This document shows, piece by piece, positions 1-8,694 of a DNA stretch of 12,415 nucleotides. Numbering within the stretch: position 1 is the stretch's first letter; every line of letters starts with the position of its first letter. Source of the DNA: Alistipes sp. CAG:268 (lineage in GTDB: Bacteria; Bacteroidota; Bacteroidia; Bacteroidales; Rikenellaceae); the NCBI GenBank assembly GCA_000434235.1, contig FR891996.1, forward strand, positions 27,511 to 39,925, read 5' to 3'. A model generated the notes under the pieces. It was not told the DNA's origin, did not search any database, and saw nothing but the letters and a program-made list of their open reading frames with translations. The translations under genes and the position numbers were made by a program.

Positions 1-2012
1 TACAGCTTCAGCAGCGATCCTTCGTCCTCGTCCTGCGCCTCCACGGAGATCGCTGCGGTCAGCATCGACTTGTCGATCTTGCCCGAGAGTGCTCCCGAGG
101 CGAGCTCTTTCGCGGCTTTGTCCCACAGGATCGGGGTGCGGACGTATTCGTCGCCGTTCTGCTTCGACCCCCAGTATCCGAGCTCCTCGCCCTGATAGAT
201 GTAGGGGGCGCCCTGCGCCGTGAGCAGCACGGCGGCAGCCACGCGCAGCCGTCCCTCCACGCGGCCCAGTGCCGTGGCCGTGCGGTCTTCGTCGTGGTTC
301 GAGAGTTTCGTGGCCTCGATGTAGTCGGAGCGGTACTGTCTGTAGGCGGGCTGGTATGCAAGGATGTCCTTGACGAAGTAACGCCCGATGCCGTTTTGCA
401 GGGCCCAGGAGAGCTTGTACCAGAACGAGAACTCGAACAGGGCCGGCAGTCCCTTGTAGTAGGGAGCGGCGTTGGCGCCGTCGTCGAGCATCTCTCCCAC
501 CATGTAGAAGTCGCCCTGTCCGCCGTTGGCGTGGTAGGAGTCGTTCATGCGGTCGTAGAACTTCTTGAGGAAGGTGGGGTTCTCATCGTTGTAGGCATTG
601 TGGTAGATGTGCTTCACGGCGTCGAGACGGAATCCGTCGATGCCCATGGCCACCCATTTGTCGGCTGCTTCGGTCACGGCCTTGAATGCGGCCGATTGCT
701 CGGCCTCGGCTGCCTTGCCGTAGTTGAGGTCCGCAAAGGCGGCGGTCCAGAAGTGCGAGTGATAGAGTGTCGGCATTGCGAACTGGATGTTGGCCGCCGA
801 ACTGCTCGACGTGAGCGTGAAGGGTTTGCCCATCTCGAGGATCGTCCGGTTGTCCGGAGCTCCGAATTTGGTTCCTGCGGCCCACGAGGTGGCCGAGGTG
901 CGGATCAGAAAGCCCCAGTCCGACGCGAAGTCGAGCGTCAGGTGGTAGTGCGTGTCGTCGGTGGTGTGGAAACGCGCCATCTGCGCATCGCCGTAATAGA
1001 GGTATTTGCCGCCGGCCGAGGTGTCGGTGTTCTCCTCGTCGGGGGCGTCGGTCGTCTCGGTGACCGTGACGGTCGGCGCTGCGGCGTTCGTCCAGTCGAG
1101 TTCGAAACGGAAGCGTCCCGCAGCCCCCGCATCGCTGTCTGTCGAGAACCATTGCCCCGCATCGTAGCCTGCGGCGCCTTCCGTGGCGATCTGGTCGATC
1201 TTCCCGGCCGCAATGTCCGACTGCGGGTCCTTCGAGAAGATGTAGTAGCTGCGGAAGGGGCTTTCCGTCGAGGAGACGGCCTCCCGGAACCAGGGATGGT
1301 CCTTGGCCGTGTGGTTGAGCACATAGTCCAGATAGATCTTCATGCCGCGGGCATGTGCGGCGTCGATCAGCGCCTTCAGGTCGGCTTCGGTGCCGAAGGT
1401 GGGATTGACTGCCTCGTAGTCGAGCACGTCGTAGCCGTGGTACGAGGCTGAGGGGTGGATCGGCGAGAGCCATATGGCCGAGACACCCAGTGCGTCGAGG
1501 TAGTCGAGCCGTCCGGTGAGTCCCTTCAGGTCGCCTTTCGTGTCTCCGTCTCCGTCGGCGAAACTGTAGACGAGCGTCTGGTAGGAGATGTCGGCGCGCT
1601 TGACGTTATCCCAGGCATCGGGTTCGGCCACGACCTCTTCGCTGCCGGCCGGCGTGTCGCCCGCCTGTTTTACGGAGATCGCCACCGGTTCGCATCCCGG
1701 GGCCGAGACGGTCAGCGTTGTCGTGCGTTCGGCGCCGTCGTTGGCCGTTGCCAGGATGTGGAACGACGTGGAGGTCCGGCCCGAAGTTCGTTCGGGGGTA
1801 CACCATTCGGCCCCGTCGCTTGGGGTCAGCGTCCACGAACCGGCGTCGGTGCGCAGGTCGATCAGCTGGCTTCCGCCTTCGGTCCCGAACTCGATCTTGT
1901 CGGGTGTCACGGTGAGCAGCGCGCCTCCGTTGCCGGAGGTCTTGTCCTCGCTGCACGAGAATGCCATTGCCAGGAGAAGCGGCAGCAGCAGGTAGAGCAG
2001 TTTTTTCATCAT
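1..2012 (-). CDS. susG: SusG-like surface GH13 alpha-amylase lipoprotein (C-terminus beyond the left edge)
   Basis: The reading frame stays open from ATG 2012 to base 1, giving 670 residues; a second ATG follows at 2009. The signal peptide ends in a lipobox with Cys20, followed by SED, suggesting surface export. Residues about 32-117 look like a BACON domain (paired Trp, ending SVKQAG). GH13 begins near 138, with a Ca-binding-type loop DGDGDTKGD (153-161) and region I DYVLNH (229-234). An insert at about 296-413 matches the place and look of the SusG CBM58. Region II GFRLDAVKH gives nucleophile Asp464, VGEML gives acid/base Glu507, and NHD gives Asp574. All three lie 76 residues beyond the SusG catalytic residues as I recall them (388, 431, 498), so about 98 residues are probably missing. 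The predicted role is endo-cleavage of alpha-1,4 glucan at the outer membrane. It is the last gene seen in the operon, 100 bases after the SusE/F-type gene. The class is very sure; strict orthology to SusG is inferred. Confidence 0.93.
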   Translation of the reverse strand, partial: MMKKLLYLLLPLLLAMAFSCSEDKTSGNGGALLTVTPDKIEFGTEGGSQLIDLRTDAGSWTLTPSDGAEWCTPERTSGRTSTSFHILATANDGAERTTTLTVSAPGCEPVAISVKQAGDTPAGSEEVVAEPDAWDNVKRADISYQTLVYSFADGDGDTKGDLKGLTGRLDYLDALGVSAIWLSPIHPSASYHGYDVLDYEAVNPTFGTEADLKALIDAAHARGMKIYLDYVLNHTAKDHPWFREAVSSTESPFRSYYIFSKDPQSDIAAGKIDQIATEGAAGYDAGQWFSTDSDAGAAGRFRFELDWTNAAAPTVTVTETTDAPDEENTDTSAGGKYLYYGDAQMARFHTTDDTHYHLTLDFASDWGFLIRTSATSWAAGTKFGAPDNRTILEMGKPFTLTSSSSAANIQFAMPTLYHSHFWTAAFADLNYGKAAEAEQSAAFKAVTEAADKWVAMGIDGFRLDAVKHIYHNAYNDENPTFLKKFYDRMNDSYHANGGQGDFYMVGEMLDDGANAAPYYKGLPALFEFSFWYKLSWALQNGIGRYFVKDILAYQPAYRQYRSDYIEATKLSNHDEDRTATALGRVEGRLRVAAAVLLTAQGAPYIYQGEELGYWGSKQNGDEYVRTPILWDKAAKELASGALSGKIDKSMLTAAISVEAQDEDEGSLLKL

Positions 2013-2041
2013 CGTTAATCGGTTCTTGTTTCTCTATTCGG

Positions 2042-2103
2042 GGCCTGCGGTCCGGTCGGGGGCCGCAGGCCAGAAACGGAGCGGAGGTGCTCCTCCGCTC
2101 CGT
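2042..2103 (-). promoter_or_regulatory. Two adjacent hairpins between the SusE/F-type gene and the amylase
   Basis: The first inverted repeat is perfect: 2076-2087 pairs with 2092-2103 (12 bp, 4-base loop). Next to it, 2042-2050 pairs with 2063-2071 (9 bp, extendable by three pairs including one G-U). In the direction of transcription the strong hairpin starts 9 bases after the SusE/F-type stop codon. It is followed only by TTTCT, not a long T run, so it may be a weak terminator, an mRNA stabiliser or a processing site setting amylase dosage. No convincing separate promoter for the amylase is visible in this gap. Confidence 0.6.
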
Positions 2104-2112
2104 GGATGCGTC

Positions 2113-3909
2113 CTATTGTACGTCGGCCGGGGTCTTGCCCGGGCTCATGACGTAGATCGTGCTGTTGGCCAGATCGAAGTAGATGTCGTAGGTGCCGTCG
2201 AGCTGGACCTTCATGTTCTGCGATCCGCCGCTGGTGACCACCGCGACGGCCGTGTTGATGTCGATCGCACCGCCCGAGGCCGTACCGTAGTTCTTCGAGT
2301 CGTCCCACTCGTTGTTGAAGCGGATCTTGAATTCGTCGGCGGTCGTCAGCGCAACGCCCTTGCGGACGAGGTAACCCTCCTGTTCGCTCATCGACAGGTC
2401 TCCCAGATCACCCCAGCCGGAGATGGTGCCGATCAGGCCCCACGTCTCGGCGACGTATTCGGGTTTGACCCCTGCGGCCATGACGTAGGCGCGTCCGGCT
2501 TCGGGCAGCAACCAGTAGTCGTAGGTGCCGGCTTCGGCAATGACGGCATTCACCTTGTTGGCCGATACGGCGAAGGCCGAGCCGACCGTGCAGGTGTACA
2601 TTTCGTCTCCGCCTGCCAGCGAGGCGTCGGCACCGAGCCACTGCGACTCGTCGCCGCTCTTGAAGAGGAACTGCGAGTTGGCGGCAACCTCCACTCCGGC
2701 GGCCTTGTAGGCGACGATGTTCGAGCTGGCGCTCTCCATCGGGGTCGGGCCCCAGTCGGGAGTGGCGACGGTCTGTCCGTGGATGTACCAGTCGGCCGTC
2801 TCGGGGTCGGGCTCCTCTTCGCCTCCGCTCTGCCCGTAATCGTCGGCGTTGAGCTCGTAGGTCATCGCCGCCGAGTTGTTCAGATTGACGTAGATGCGGT
2901 AGTTTCCGGCCGGAACCTGGATGTTGTCGCTGCCGTCGAGCATGCCTTCGGTCGAGGAGCCGAACGAGGTGTCCCAGGCTCCGTCGGCGCGGAACTTGAT
3001 CGCACCGGACACCAGTTCGACATCGGCCCAGAAGCGCTGCGTCTTCGTGTCGAACTCCATCACGACGTCATTGTCCCAGCTGCCGACGCCGTCGCCCACG
3101 ATTCCCAGCTGGTCGAACGACAGCTCCTTGGTGAGCGTCAGCGATTCGCGGTTGAAGGCGAAGCGGTAGAAGCGCTTCGAGTAGGCGGTGATGTTGCCCG
3201 AGTTGCCGGCCGAGATCAGCTTGATGGAGGCCGCTTCGGCTTCGGGGGCTTCTGCTTCGCCGTCGGTACCCCAGTTGCAAGAGTCGTCCCAGCCTCCTAT
3301 GCCCGTCAGTTTGAAGCCGTTGGCTGCTTTCTCTCCGAAGTCGATCATGCCTTCGTAGTTGATCTCGTCGTCCGAGAAGCTGAACAGGAACTGCGAGTTC
3401 GAGTGGTTCCATCCGCAGTAGTCGCCGATCACCCAGACGGTCGGGTAGACCCGTTCGGCCTTGGTGACGGTCATGGTGACGGCAACGGGGGCCGAGTAGA
3501 ACTTCTCGAAATCGGAGCCGATCGTGGCGCTGATGTAGAAGTTCACCTGGGTGGGGGTATCCGGTTCAACGCCTGCGTCATAGACGAGTTTGGTGTTGAT
3601 GCTTTCGTAGGGTTGTTCGGTGGAGGTATCCGTAAGGTCCGCGAACAGAACTACGGGGTCGCCCTCGCCGCAGGAGGCCTCGAGCGAGTAGTTGATCTGT
3701 GTGGAGACGCCGAAATCGGCGGCATCCCACGTGAAAACCTGGGTCTCGCCCATGTTCTCGGAGGTGATGACGATCTCCTCGGGCAGGTTGTGGAGCACGG
3801 GAGCCACCACATCCTCCGGGGCGTAGGTGTGCATTTCGTCGAGATCCTGGCAGGCGGCGAAGAGTCCCGTGGTGGCCGCCAGCATCATCGCATATCTCTT
3901 GATTTTCAT
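2113..3909 (-). CDS. SusE/SusF-type starch-binding outer-membrane lipoprotein with four tandem modules
   Basis: This 598-residue protein has a lipoprotein signal (LFAAC, Cys20, followed by QDLDE). Residues about 28-150 resemble the N-terminal Ig-like SusE domain. Four repeated beta-sandwich modules follow, each opening with a W/G-rich motif: about 157-262 (VWVIGDYCGWN), 267-354 (LGIVGDGVGSWD), 373-478 (DWYIHGQ) and 489-590 (WGLIGTISGWGD). An acidic linker, GGEEEPDPE (362-370), separates modules two and three. Bacteroides SusE has two and SusF three such starch-binding modules, so this one is longer than both, and no second SusE/F gene sits beside it. The predicted role is holding starch at the cell surface; it has no catalytic motif. 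It starts 19 bases after the SusD stop, with no Shine-Dalgarno, as is usual in this phylum. The module count comes from reading internal repeats by eye. Confidence 0.88.
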   Translation of the reverse strand: MKIKRYAMMLAATTGLFAACQDLDEMHTYAPEDVVAPVLHNLPEEIVITSENMGETQVFTWDAADFGVSTQINYSLEASCGEGDPVVLFADLTDTSTEQPYESINTKLVYDAGVEPDTPTQVNFYISATIGSDFEKFYSAPVAVTMTVTKAERVYPTVWVIGDYCGWNHSNSQFLFSFSDDEINYEGMIDFGEKAANGFKLTGIGGWDDSCNWGTDGEAEAPEAEAASIKLISAGNSGNITAYSKRFYRFAFNRESLTLTKELSFDQLGIVGDGVGSWDNDVVMEFDTKTQRFWADVELVSGAIKFRADGAWDTSFGSSTEGMLDGSDNIQVPAGNYRIYVNLNNSAAMTYELNADDYGQSGGEEEPDPETADWYIHGQTVATPDWGPTPMESASSNIVAYKAAGVEVAANSQFLFKSGDESQWLGADASLAGGDEMYTCTVGSAFAVSANKVNAVIAEAGTYDYWLLPEAGRAYVMAAGVKPEYVAETWGLIGTISGWGDLGDLSMSEQEGYLVRKGVALTTADEFKIRFNNEWDDSKNYGTASGGAIDINTAVAVVTSGGSQNMKVQLDGTYDIYFDLANSTIYVMSPGKTPADVQ

Positions 3910-3928
3910 GGTTCTTGAAGGTTTTTAA

Positions 3929-5593
3929 TTATTCTTCGGTGGAGGTGCCGGCTCCGTATCCGGGGTTCTGGTGCAACTCGGGGTTGGAGGCCAGCTCGGA
4001 TGCCGGGATGGCGAAGATCTTCATGTGGTCGTCGAATCCCTGACCGCTGAAGGAGCCTCCCTTGTAGGTCCACAGGAACGACGAGGAGGTGAACTTGCCG
4101 TAGCGGATCAGGTCCGTGCGGCGGTGACCCTCCCACATCAGCTCGCGGGCGCGCTCCTCGATCAGCCACTCCTGCGTGATCGACGTCGGTGCGGTTACAC
4201 CGGCACGTGCAGCAAGATCCTGGACCTTGGGCAGCGCCGTGTTGGCCTGTCCGAGGTTCATGCAGGCCTCGGCATAGATCAGGTAGATCTCGCCCAGACG
4301 GATCATCGGGAAGTCGATGTCGCTGTAGGCCTTCGAAGCGGCCGTCGCAAGGTATGAATCCTGGTCCATGTTGTGGGGTATATTGTTGAACTTCAGGCAG
4401 CTCCAGCCATTGAGGAAGACGTAGAGCGCTCCGTCCATCGACTCCGAACGGCCCTTGATGTAGAACATCCTGCCGCGCTTGTCGTTCACGTCGTAGGTAC
4501 CGGCCGAGTAGTCGGCGTTGCGGACGTTGAAATACTTCTCGACATACTCATAGGGTACGCGGATACCGCCCCATCCGTTGTTCACGCCGTTGATCATCTG
4601 GGTCGAGGAGACGTCGGTGGCTGCAATGGCGGCCAGCGTCAGGTAGCTCGTGCCGCCGTAGGACTGCGTTTGCTCGGCGTCGTAGGAGATGCCGAAGAGA
4701 ACCTCGTTCAGGGCTTCGGGATTCTCGCCGTTGTCACCGCGGAACAGGTCGGTATATTCCGGGCAGAGCGAGTAGCCCATCGTGAAGATATCCTCGCAGG
4801 CATCCTTGGCCTCCTGCCACATGGGTGTTCCGGTGTAGACCTCGGCGTTGAGGTACATGCGGGCCAGCAGACCCAGCACGGCTCCCTTGTCGGCACGCGG
4901 GTAGTTCGAGCGGGCGGCCGGCATCGGGCTGTTGTCGGCCGCCAGGGCTGTCAGCTCCGAGATACAGTAGTCGAAGACATCCTTGCGCGAAGCCTGCTTG
5001 GGGTTCACGCCGCCGCCGAAGGGTGAGTTCTCGGTGGTGAAGGGCACGTCGCCGAATACGTCGAGAGCCATCCAGTAGAAGTAGGCGCGCAGGAAGCGGG
5101 CTTCGGCGCGGAACCCCTGGATCTTGGCGGCCAGTTCGCTGCTCACACCGCGGTCGGAGAGGCGGTCCGAAGCGGTCTGGCGCAGGTATTCGTTGGTGTA
5201 GGCAATGCCCTGCAGCGTGCGGACGTAGACGGCATAGGTGGCGTCGTTGTCGGCATCGGACCACGTGTTGGTGTTCATGGCGCGCACCCAGGCGTCGTTC
5301 TCCCAGGCGCACTTGCAGGCGTCGGAGGTCACCTCCTGCACGGTCCAGAAGGCGCGGACCAGCTCCGAGGCGCCGGCATCGCTGACCTGCAGGTCGGTGG
5401 TTTCGTTCGAGACGAAGTTGAAGTAGAGTTTCGTCAGTCCGGCGATGTAGCCGCTCTCATCGGCGCCGTAGACCGTTTCCGAGGTCGAGTCGGAGGGGTT
5501 GAGCGGCAGGGTGTCGAGGTCTCCGATACAGGCGGTGAAGAGCATCGAGGCCCCTGCGGCGATCCAGGCTATGTGTTTCATGTTTCGTTTCAT
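3929..5593 (-). CDS. susD: SusD-like nutrient-binding outer-membrane lipoprotein
   Basis: This 554-residue protein has a lipobox LFTAC (Cys22, followed by IGDLD). The family pattern is clear: a helical TPR-like core with RAEARFLRAYFYW (162-174) and DVFGDVPF (178-185), the typical DFPMIRLGEIYLIYAEA (427-443), ERARELMWEGHRRTDLIRYG (480-499), and the characteristic C-terminal IPASELASNPELHQNPGY. SusD proteins cap the SusC channel and capture oligosaccharide; with a SusG-like amylase alongside, the ligand is probably starch or maltodextrin. Trp83, Trp97 and other aromatics near residues 80-112 could form the sugar platform, but I cannot map them reliably. It starts 15 bases after the SusC stop. 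A second in-frame Met (residue 5, ATG at 5581) could be the true start; both keep the signal peptide. Confidence 0.95.
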   Translation of the reverse strand: MKRNMKHIAWIAAGASMLFTACIGDLDTLPLNPSDSTSETVYGADESGYIAGLTKLYFNFVSNETTDLQVSDAGASELVRAFWTVQEVTSDACKCAWENDAWVRAMNTNTWSDADNDATYAVYVRTLQGIAYTNEYLRQTASDRLSDRGVSSELAAKIQGFRAEARFLRAYFYWMALDVFGDVPFTTENSPFGGGVNPKQASRKDVFDYCISELTALAADNSPMPAARSNYPRADKGAVLGLLARMYLNAEVYTGTPMWQEAKDACEDIFTMGYSLCPEYTDLFRGDNGENPEALNEVLFGISYDAEQTQSYGGTSYLTLAAIAATDVSSTQMINGVNNGWGGIRVPYEYVEKYFNVRNADYSAGTYDVNDKRGRMFYIKGRSESMDGALYVFLNGWSCLKFNNIPHNMDQDSYLATAASKAYSDIDFPMIRLGEIYLIYAEACMNLGQANTALPKVQDLAARAGVTAPTSITQEWLIEERARELMWEGHRRTDLIRYGKFTSSSFLWTYKGGSFSGQGFDDHMKIFAIPASELASNPELHQNPGYGAGTSTEE

Positions 5594-5608
5594 GGTTCTC
5601 TTTCGGTT

Positions 5609-8600
5609 TTAGAAATTGACGTTCAGACGCAGCGAGTAGGTGCGCGGGCGGGGCCAGATCGAGCCGTCGATGCCGTTCACGCCCGGAATTTCGGGATCCA
5701 CACCGCTGTAGTCCGTGATGACGAAGACGTTCTGCACGCCGAAGGCCACGCGGATCGAGCCCTTCCAGCTGCCCACCTTGTCGAAGGTGTAGCCGAGGTT
5801 GATGTCGTCCATGCGGAAGAACGAGGCGTCCTCGAGGAAGTAGTCCGAATACCACTGTTCGCCGCTGTTGGCCTTCGTGAAGCCGGTCTTCTCGACGAGC
5901 TTGGCGAAGTTGGGCAGGTTGCCGGCGTTCAGGTCGAGGTTCGAGGTCGAGTTGGCCGATGCGAAGTCGTTGAAGACCCAGTTGCCTACCGAGCCGTGGC
6001 CGTTGAAGCCGAAATCCCAGTTGCGGTAGGAGAGTTTGACGCTCACACCGTAGAAGAAGTCGGGGTTGGGGCTCTTGTCGGTCATGTAGCGGTCGGCCTG
6101 CGTGATCTTGCCGTCCTTGTCACGGTCTACCAGGGCGTTCTGGATCGGGTTGCCGTTTTGGTCGTAAACCTGCTGGAAGCAGTAGAACGTATAGGGGGAG
6201 TAACCGACCATGTGGCGCTGGAGCAGGTTGCCCGTACCCTTCGAGATGCCGCCCGTCTGGATGCTGTAGTCGGGATCGTCCGTGTTGTTGAGTTTCGTGA
6301 ATTCGGTGTGCTGGAACGTGCCGTTCAGTCCGATCATGAGGTTCCAGTCCTCGGTCTGTACGGGGATGACGTTGAGGTTGAACTCCACGCCGCGGTTCTC
6401 CATCGAGCCGATGTTCGTCAGCACGGTGTTGCCGAAGTTCGAACCCATCGGGGTGATGACGTTGTTGAGCAGGTCGTCGGTCTGGCGCAGGTACCAGTCC
6501 ACGCTGCCGTTGATGCGCCCGTCCAGGAAACCGAAGTCGAGGCCGACGTTGTAGGTGGTCGTAGTCTCCCACTTGATGTCGGGGTCGTAGGCGGCCGGGG
6601 TGAGGTAGAACATGTAGCCGGCGCTGCCCATGTTGTACTGTTTGTAGACATCGGTGGACATCGAGTAGCGGGCCAGGTAGGGATAGTTCTGGAAGATCTC
6701 CTGCTGTCCGGTCTGTCCGGCGCCCAGACGCAGTTTGAGCGACGAGACGGCGCGCACGTCCTTGAGGAACTCCTCCTGGGCGATGTTCCAGGCGAAGGCG
6801 GCCGACGGGAAGAGGCCCCAGCGCGTATCCTTCGAGAAGCGCGACGAGGCGTCGTCACGCAGCGTGAAGGTGAACAGGTATTTCGAGGCGATCGAGTAGT
6901 TGATGCGGCCGTAGAACGACAGCAGGTAGCTCTCCTGGCGGTTGAACGGATAGCGCGAATCCTCGCCCTTCTGCTCGTGGGTCTCGTTGAAGTAGGTCAC
7001 CGTGTGGTCCGAACTGTAGAAGTGCTGCCACGAGTAGCCGGCCATCACGTCGAGGTGGTGGATGCCCCACTCCTTGTTGAAATTGGCGTAGAACTCGAGC
7101 AGCTGGTTGCGGCGGAAGTTCGTCGTCCACGAGTACTGGCCCCAGCCGCGGGCTTCGGTGTCGGTGTAGGCCTGGAACGATCCGGGGTTCACCCCGTCGT
7201 AGGTCTTCGCCGAGGAGATGTCCATACCGAGGTTGAGGTTGAAGCGCAGGGCCTCGAAACCGTGTACCTTGTAGTCGATCTGCGCGTTGCCGATGAAACG
7301 TTTGGCGCGCGCCGTGTTGTCGCGGTCGTAGAGCTGCGAGAGAGGTCCGGCACCCAGCAGCGTGTTGGGGGTGAACTCATCGCCGCGGCCCGAACCGTAG
7401 TTCCAGAATCCGTTGGTGGTCGTGTAGTCAATCGAACCGTCCTCGTTGCGCCAGTAGGGGTCGATCGTGGGGTTGAAGAAGGCTGCCGAGCCGACCACCC
7501 CGCTCGAGGCGTAGCGCTGCGAGGTGACCACACCCTTCGCATTCATATTGACCGTCAGGTGCTTGTCGAAGAAGTTGGGCGAGAGGCTCAGATCGAGGGT
7601 CCCGCGTTCGTATTTCGAGGTTTCGAGCGTGCCCTGCTGGTTGGTGTAGCCCACCGAGGCGCGGTAGGGCATGCGGTCGTTGATGTTGCCCGTCAGGCTG
7701 ACATTGTGGTCGTGCGAGATGGCCGTCCGGAAGATGAGTTCCTGCCAGTCGGTGTTCTTGTCGCCCATCATGGCGTGCACCTTGTCGCCGGTGGCGGTTC
7801 CCGCGGGGAAGACGCGGTCCACATAGCTGCGGAACTCTCCGGGGGTCATCACGGGCAGCTCGTCGGAGTTGGTCTGTACGCTCACGCTGCCGCTGTACGA
7901 CACGCGCGGGGTGTTGCCCTTGCCCTTCTTGGTCGTGATCATGATTACGCCGTTCGAGGCGCGCGAACCGTAGATCGCTGCCGCCGAGGCATCCTTGAGT
8001 ACGGTGAACGACTCGATGTCGTTGGGATTGATCGTCTCGAGCGGGTTGGCCATACCCGTGCCGCCATCCGAGGCGATGGGCACGCCGTCGATCACGATCA
8101 GCGGATCGTTCGAGGCATTGAGCGATGCGGCGCCGCGGATGCGGATCGTCGAACTCGAACCGGGACCTCCGTCACCGGGAATGATGTGTACGCCCGGCAC
8201 CTTGCCCTTGAGCATGTCCTGGGCCGATACGACGGCTCCGCGGTTGAACTCCTCGGCCTTGACGGCTACGACCGATCCGGTCATGTCGTTCTTCTTGACC
8301 GTACCGTAGCCGATGACCACCACGTCGTCGATGCCCATGGCATCCTCTTCGAGCGTGAGTCGGGCGAGCAGCGACGACGAGGCTACCAGCTCGACGGTCT
8401 TGTAGCCGACGTAGCTGACCTCGATCACCGATTCGGGCGAGGCCACACGGATGGCATAGTCGCCGTCGATTCCGGTCGAGACGCCGTTGGTCGTACCCTT
8501 CTCGACCACGGTCGCTCCCAGAATCGGCATTCCTGTTTTGTCTACAACTACGCCTTGTACCTCATAGCCAGCGTTTTGCGCCAGCGTAAGGGGGGGGGTA

Positions 8601-8650
8601 ATCAGGCCGGTCAGCAAGATTCCCACACACATAGTCAAAAATTTTTTCAT
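5609..8650 (-). CDS. susC: SusC-like TonB-dependent outer-membrane oligosaccharide transporter
   Basis: This 1013-residue protein has a Sec signal peptide (cleavage probably after LTLAQ, about residue 25). A carboxypeptidase-regulatory-like beta-sandwich follows (about 30-102, VQGVVVDKTGMPILGATVV). Next come the TonB-box-like DDVVVIGYGT (108-117), a plug domain (about 118-242, with IRIRGAASLNASNDPLIVIDG and VLKDASAAAIYGSRASNGVI), and a long beta-barrel ending in the expected aromatic residue (LRLNVNF). The length is normal for SusC. It imports oligosaccharides across the outer membrane with TonB/ExbBD energy and pairs with the SusD encoded 15 bases downstream. Codons in the signal peptide (ITPPL) contain nine consecutive C, seen as G at 8590-8598 on the plus strand; the frame is intact at this length. 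The gene follows the MFS gene by 44 bases with no clear promoter between. Confidence 0.97.
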   Translation of the reverse strand: MKKFLTMCVGILLTGLITPPLTLAQNAGYEVQGVVVDKTGMPILGATVVEKGTTNGVSTGIDGDYAIRVASPESVIEVSYVGYKTVELVASSSLLARLTLEEDAMGIDDVVVIGYGTVKKNDMTGSVVAVKAEEFNRGAVVSAQDMLKGKVPGVHIIPGDGGPGSSSTIRIRGAASLNASNDPLIVIDGVPIASDGGTGMANPLETINPNDIESFTVLKDASAAAIYGSRASNGVIMITTKKGKGNTPRVSYSGSVSVQTNSDELPVMTPGEFRSYVDRVFPAGTATGDKVHAMMGDKNTDWQELIFRTAISHDHNVSLTGNINDRMPYRASVGYTNQQGTLETSKYERGTLDLSLSPNFFDKHLTVNMNAKGVVTSQRYASSGVVGSAAFFNPTIDPYWRNEDGSIDYTTTNGFWNYGSGRGDEFTPNTLLGAGPLSQLYDRDNTARAKRFIGNAQIDYKVHGFEALRFNLNLGMDISSAKTYDGVNPGSFQAYTDTEARGWGQYSWTTNFRRNQLLEFYANFNKEWGIHHLDVMAGYSWQHFYSSDHTVTYFNETHEQKGEDSRYPFNRQESYLLSFYGRINYSIASKYLFTFTLRDDASSRFSKDTRWGLFPSAAFAWNIAQEEFLKDVRAVSSLKLRLGAGQTGQQEIFQNYPYLARYSMSTDVYKQYNMGSAGYMFYLTPAAYDPDIKWETTTTYNVGLDFGFLDGRINGSVDWYLRQTDDLLNNVITPMGSNFGNTVLTNIGSMENRGVEFNLNVIPVQTEDWNLMIGLNGTFQHTEFTKLNNTDDPDYSIQTGGISKGTGNLLQRHMVGYSPYTFYCFQQVYDQNGNPIQNALVDRDKDGKITQADRYMTDKSPNPDFFYGVSVKLSYRNWDFGFNGHGSVGNWVFNDFASANSTSNLDLNAGNLPNFAKLVEKTGFTKANSGEQWYSDYFLEDASFFRMDDINLGYTFDKVGSWKGSIRVAFGVQNVFVITDYSGVDPEIPGVNGIDGSIWPRPRTYSLRLNVNF
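8590..8598. repeat. Nine-G homopolymer within the SusC signal-peptide codons
   Basis: There are nine consecutive G on the plus strand (C in the coding strand), covering codons 18-21 of the SusC gene. Any change that is not a multiple of three would truncate SusC inside its signal peptide. The tract is in frame as given. Confidence 0.85.
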
Positions 8651-8694
8651 AGGAATTTTGGTTGGTTGATAAATTGGTTTCTTTCGGGTTCGGT

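Noticed and set aside
294..1473. Open frames on both strands inside the amylase region (294-1451 plus, 583-1473 minus)
   Set aside because: They lie across the intact GH13 frame, which carries all catalytic motifs and runs unbroken from 2012 to the left edge.
2026..3918. A 630-codon plus-strand open frame opposite the SusE/F-type gene
   Set aside because: Antisense shadow with low-complexity composition; the minus-strand frame has a lipoprotein signal and recognisable modules.
8651..8694. Separate promoter for SusC between the MFS and SusC genes
   Set aside because: The 44-base AT-rich gap has no TTTG / TAnnTTTG pair at suitable spacing; read-through from the upstream promoter is simpler.
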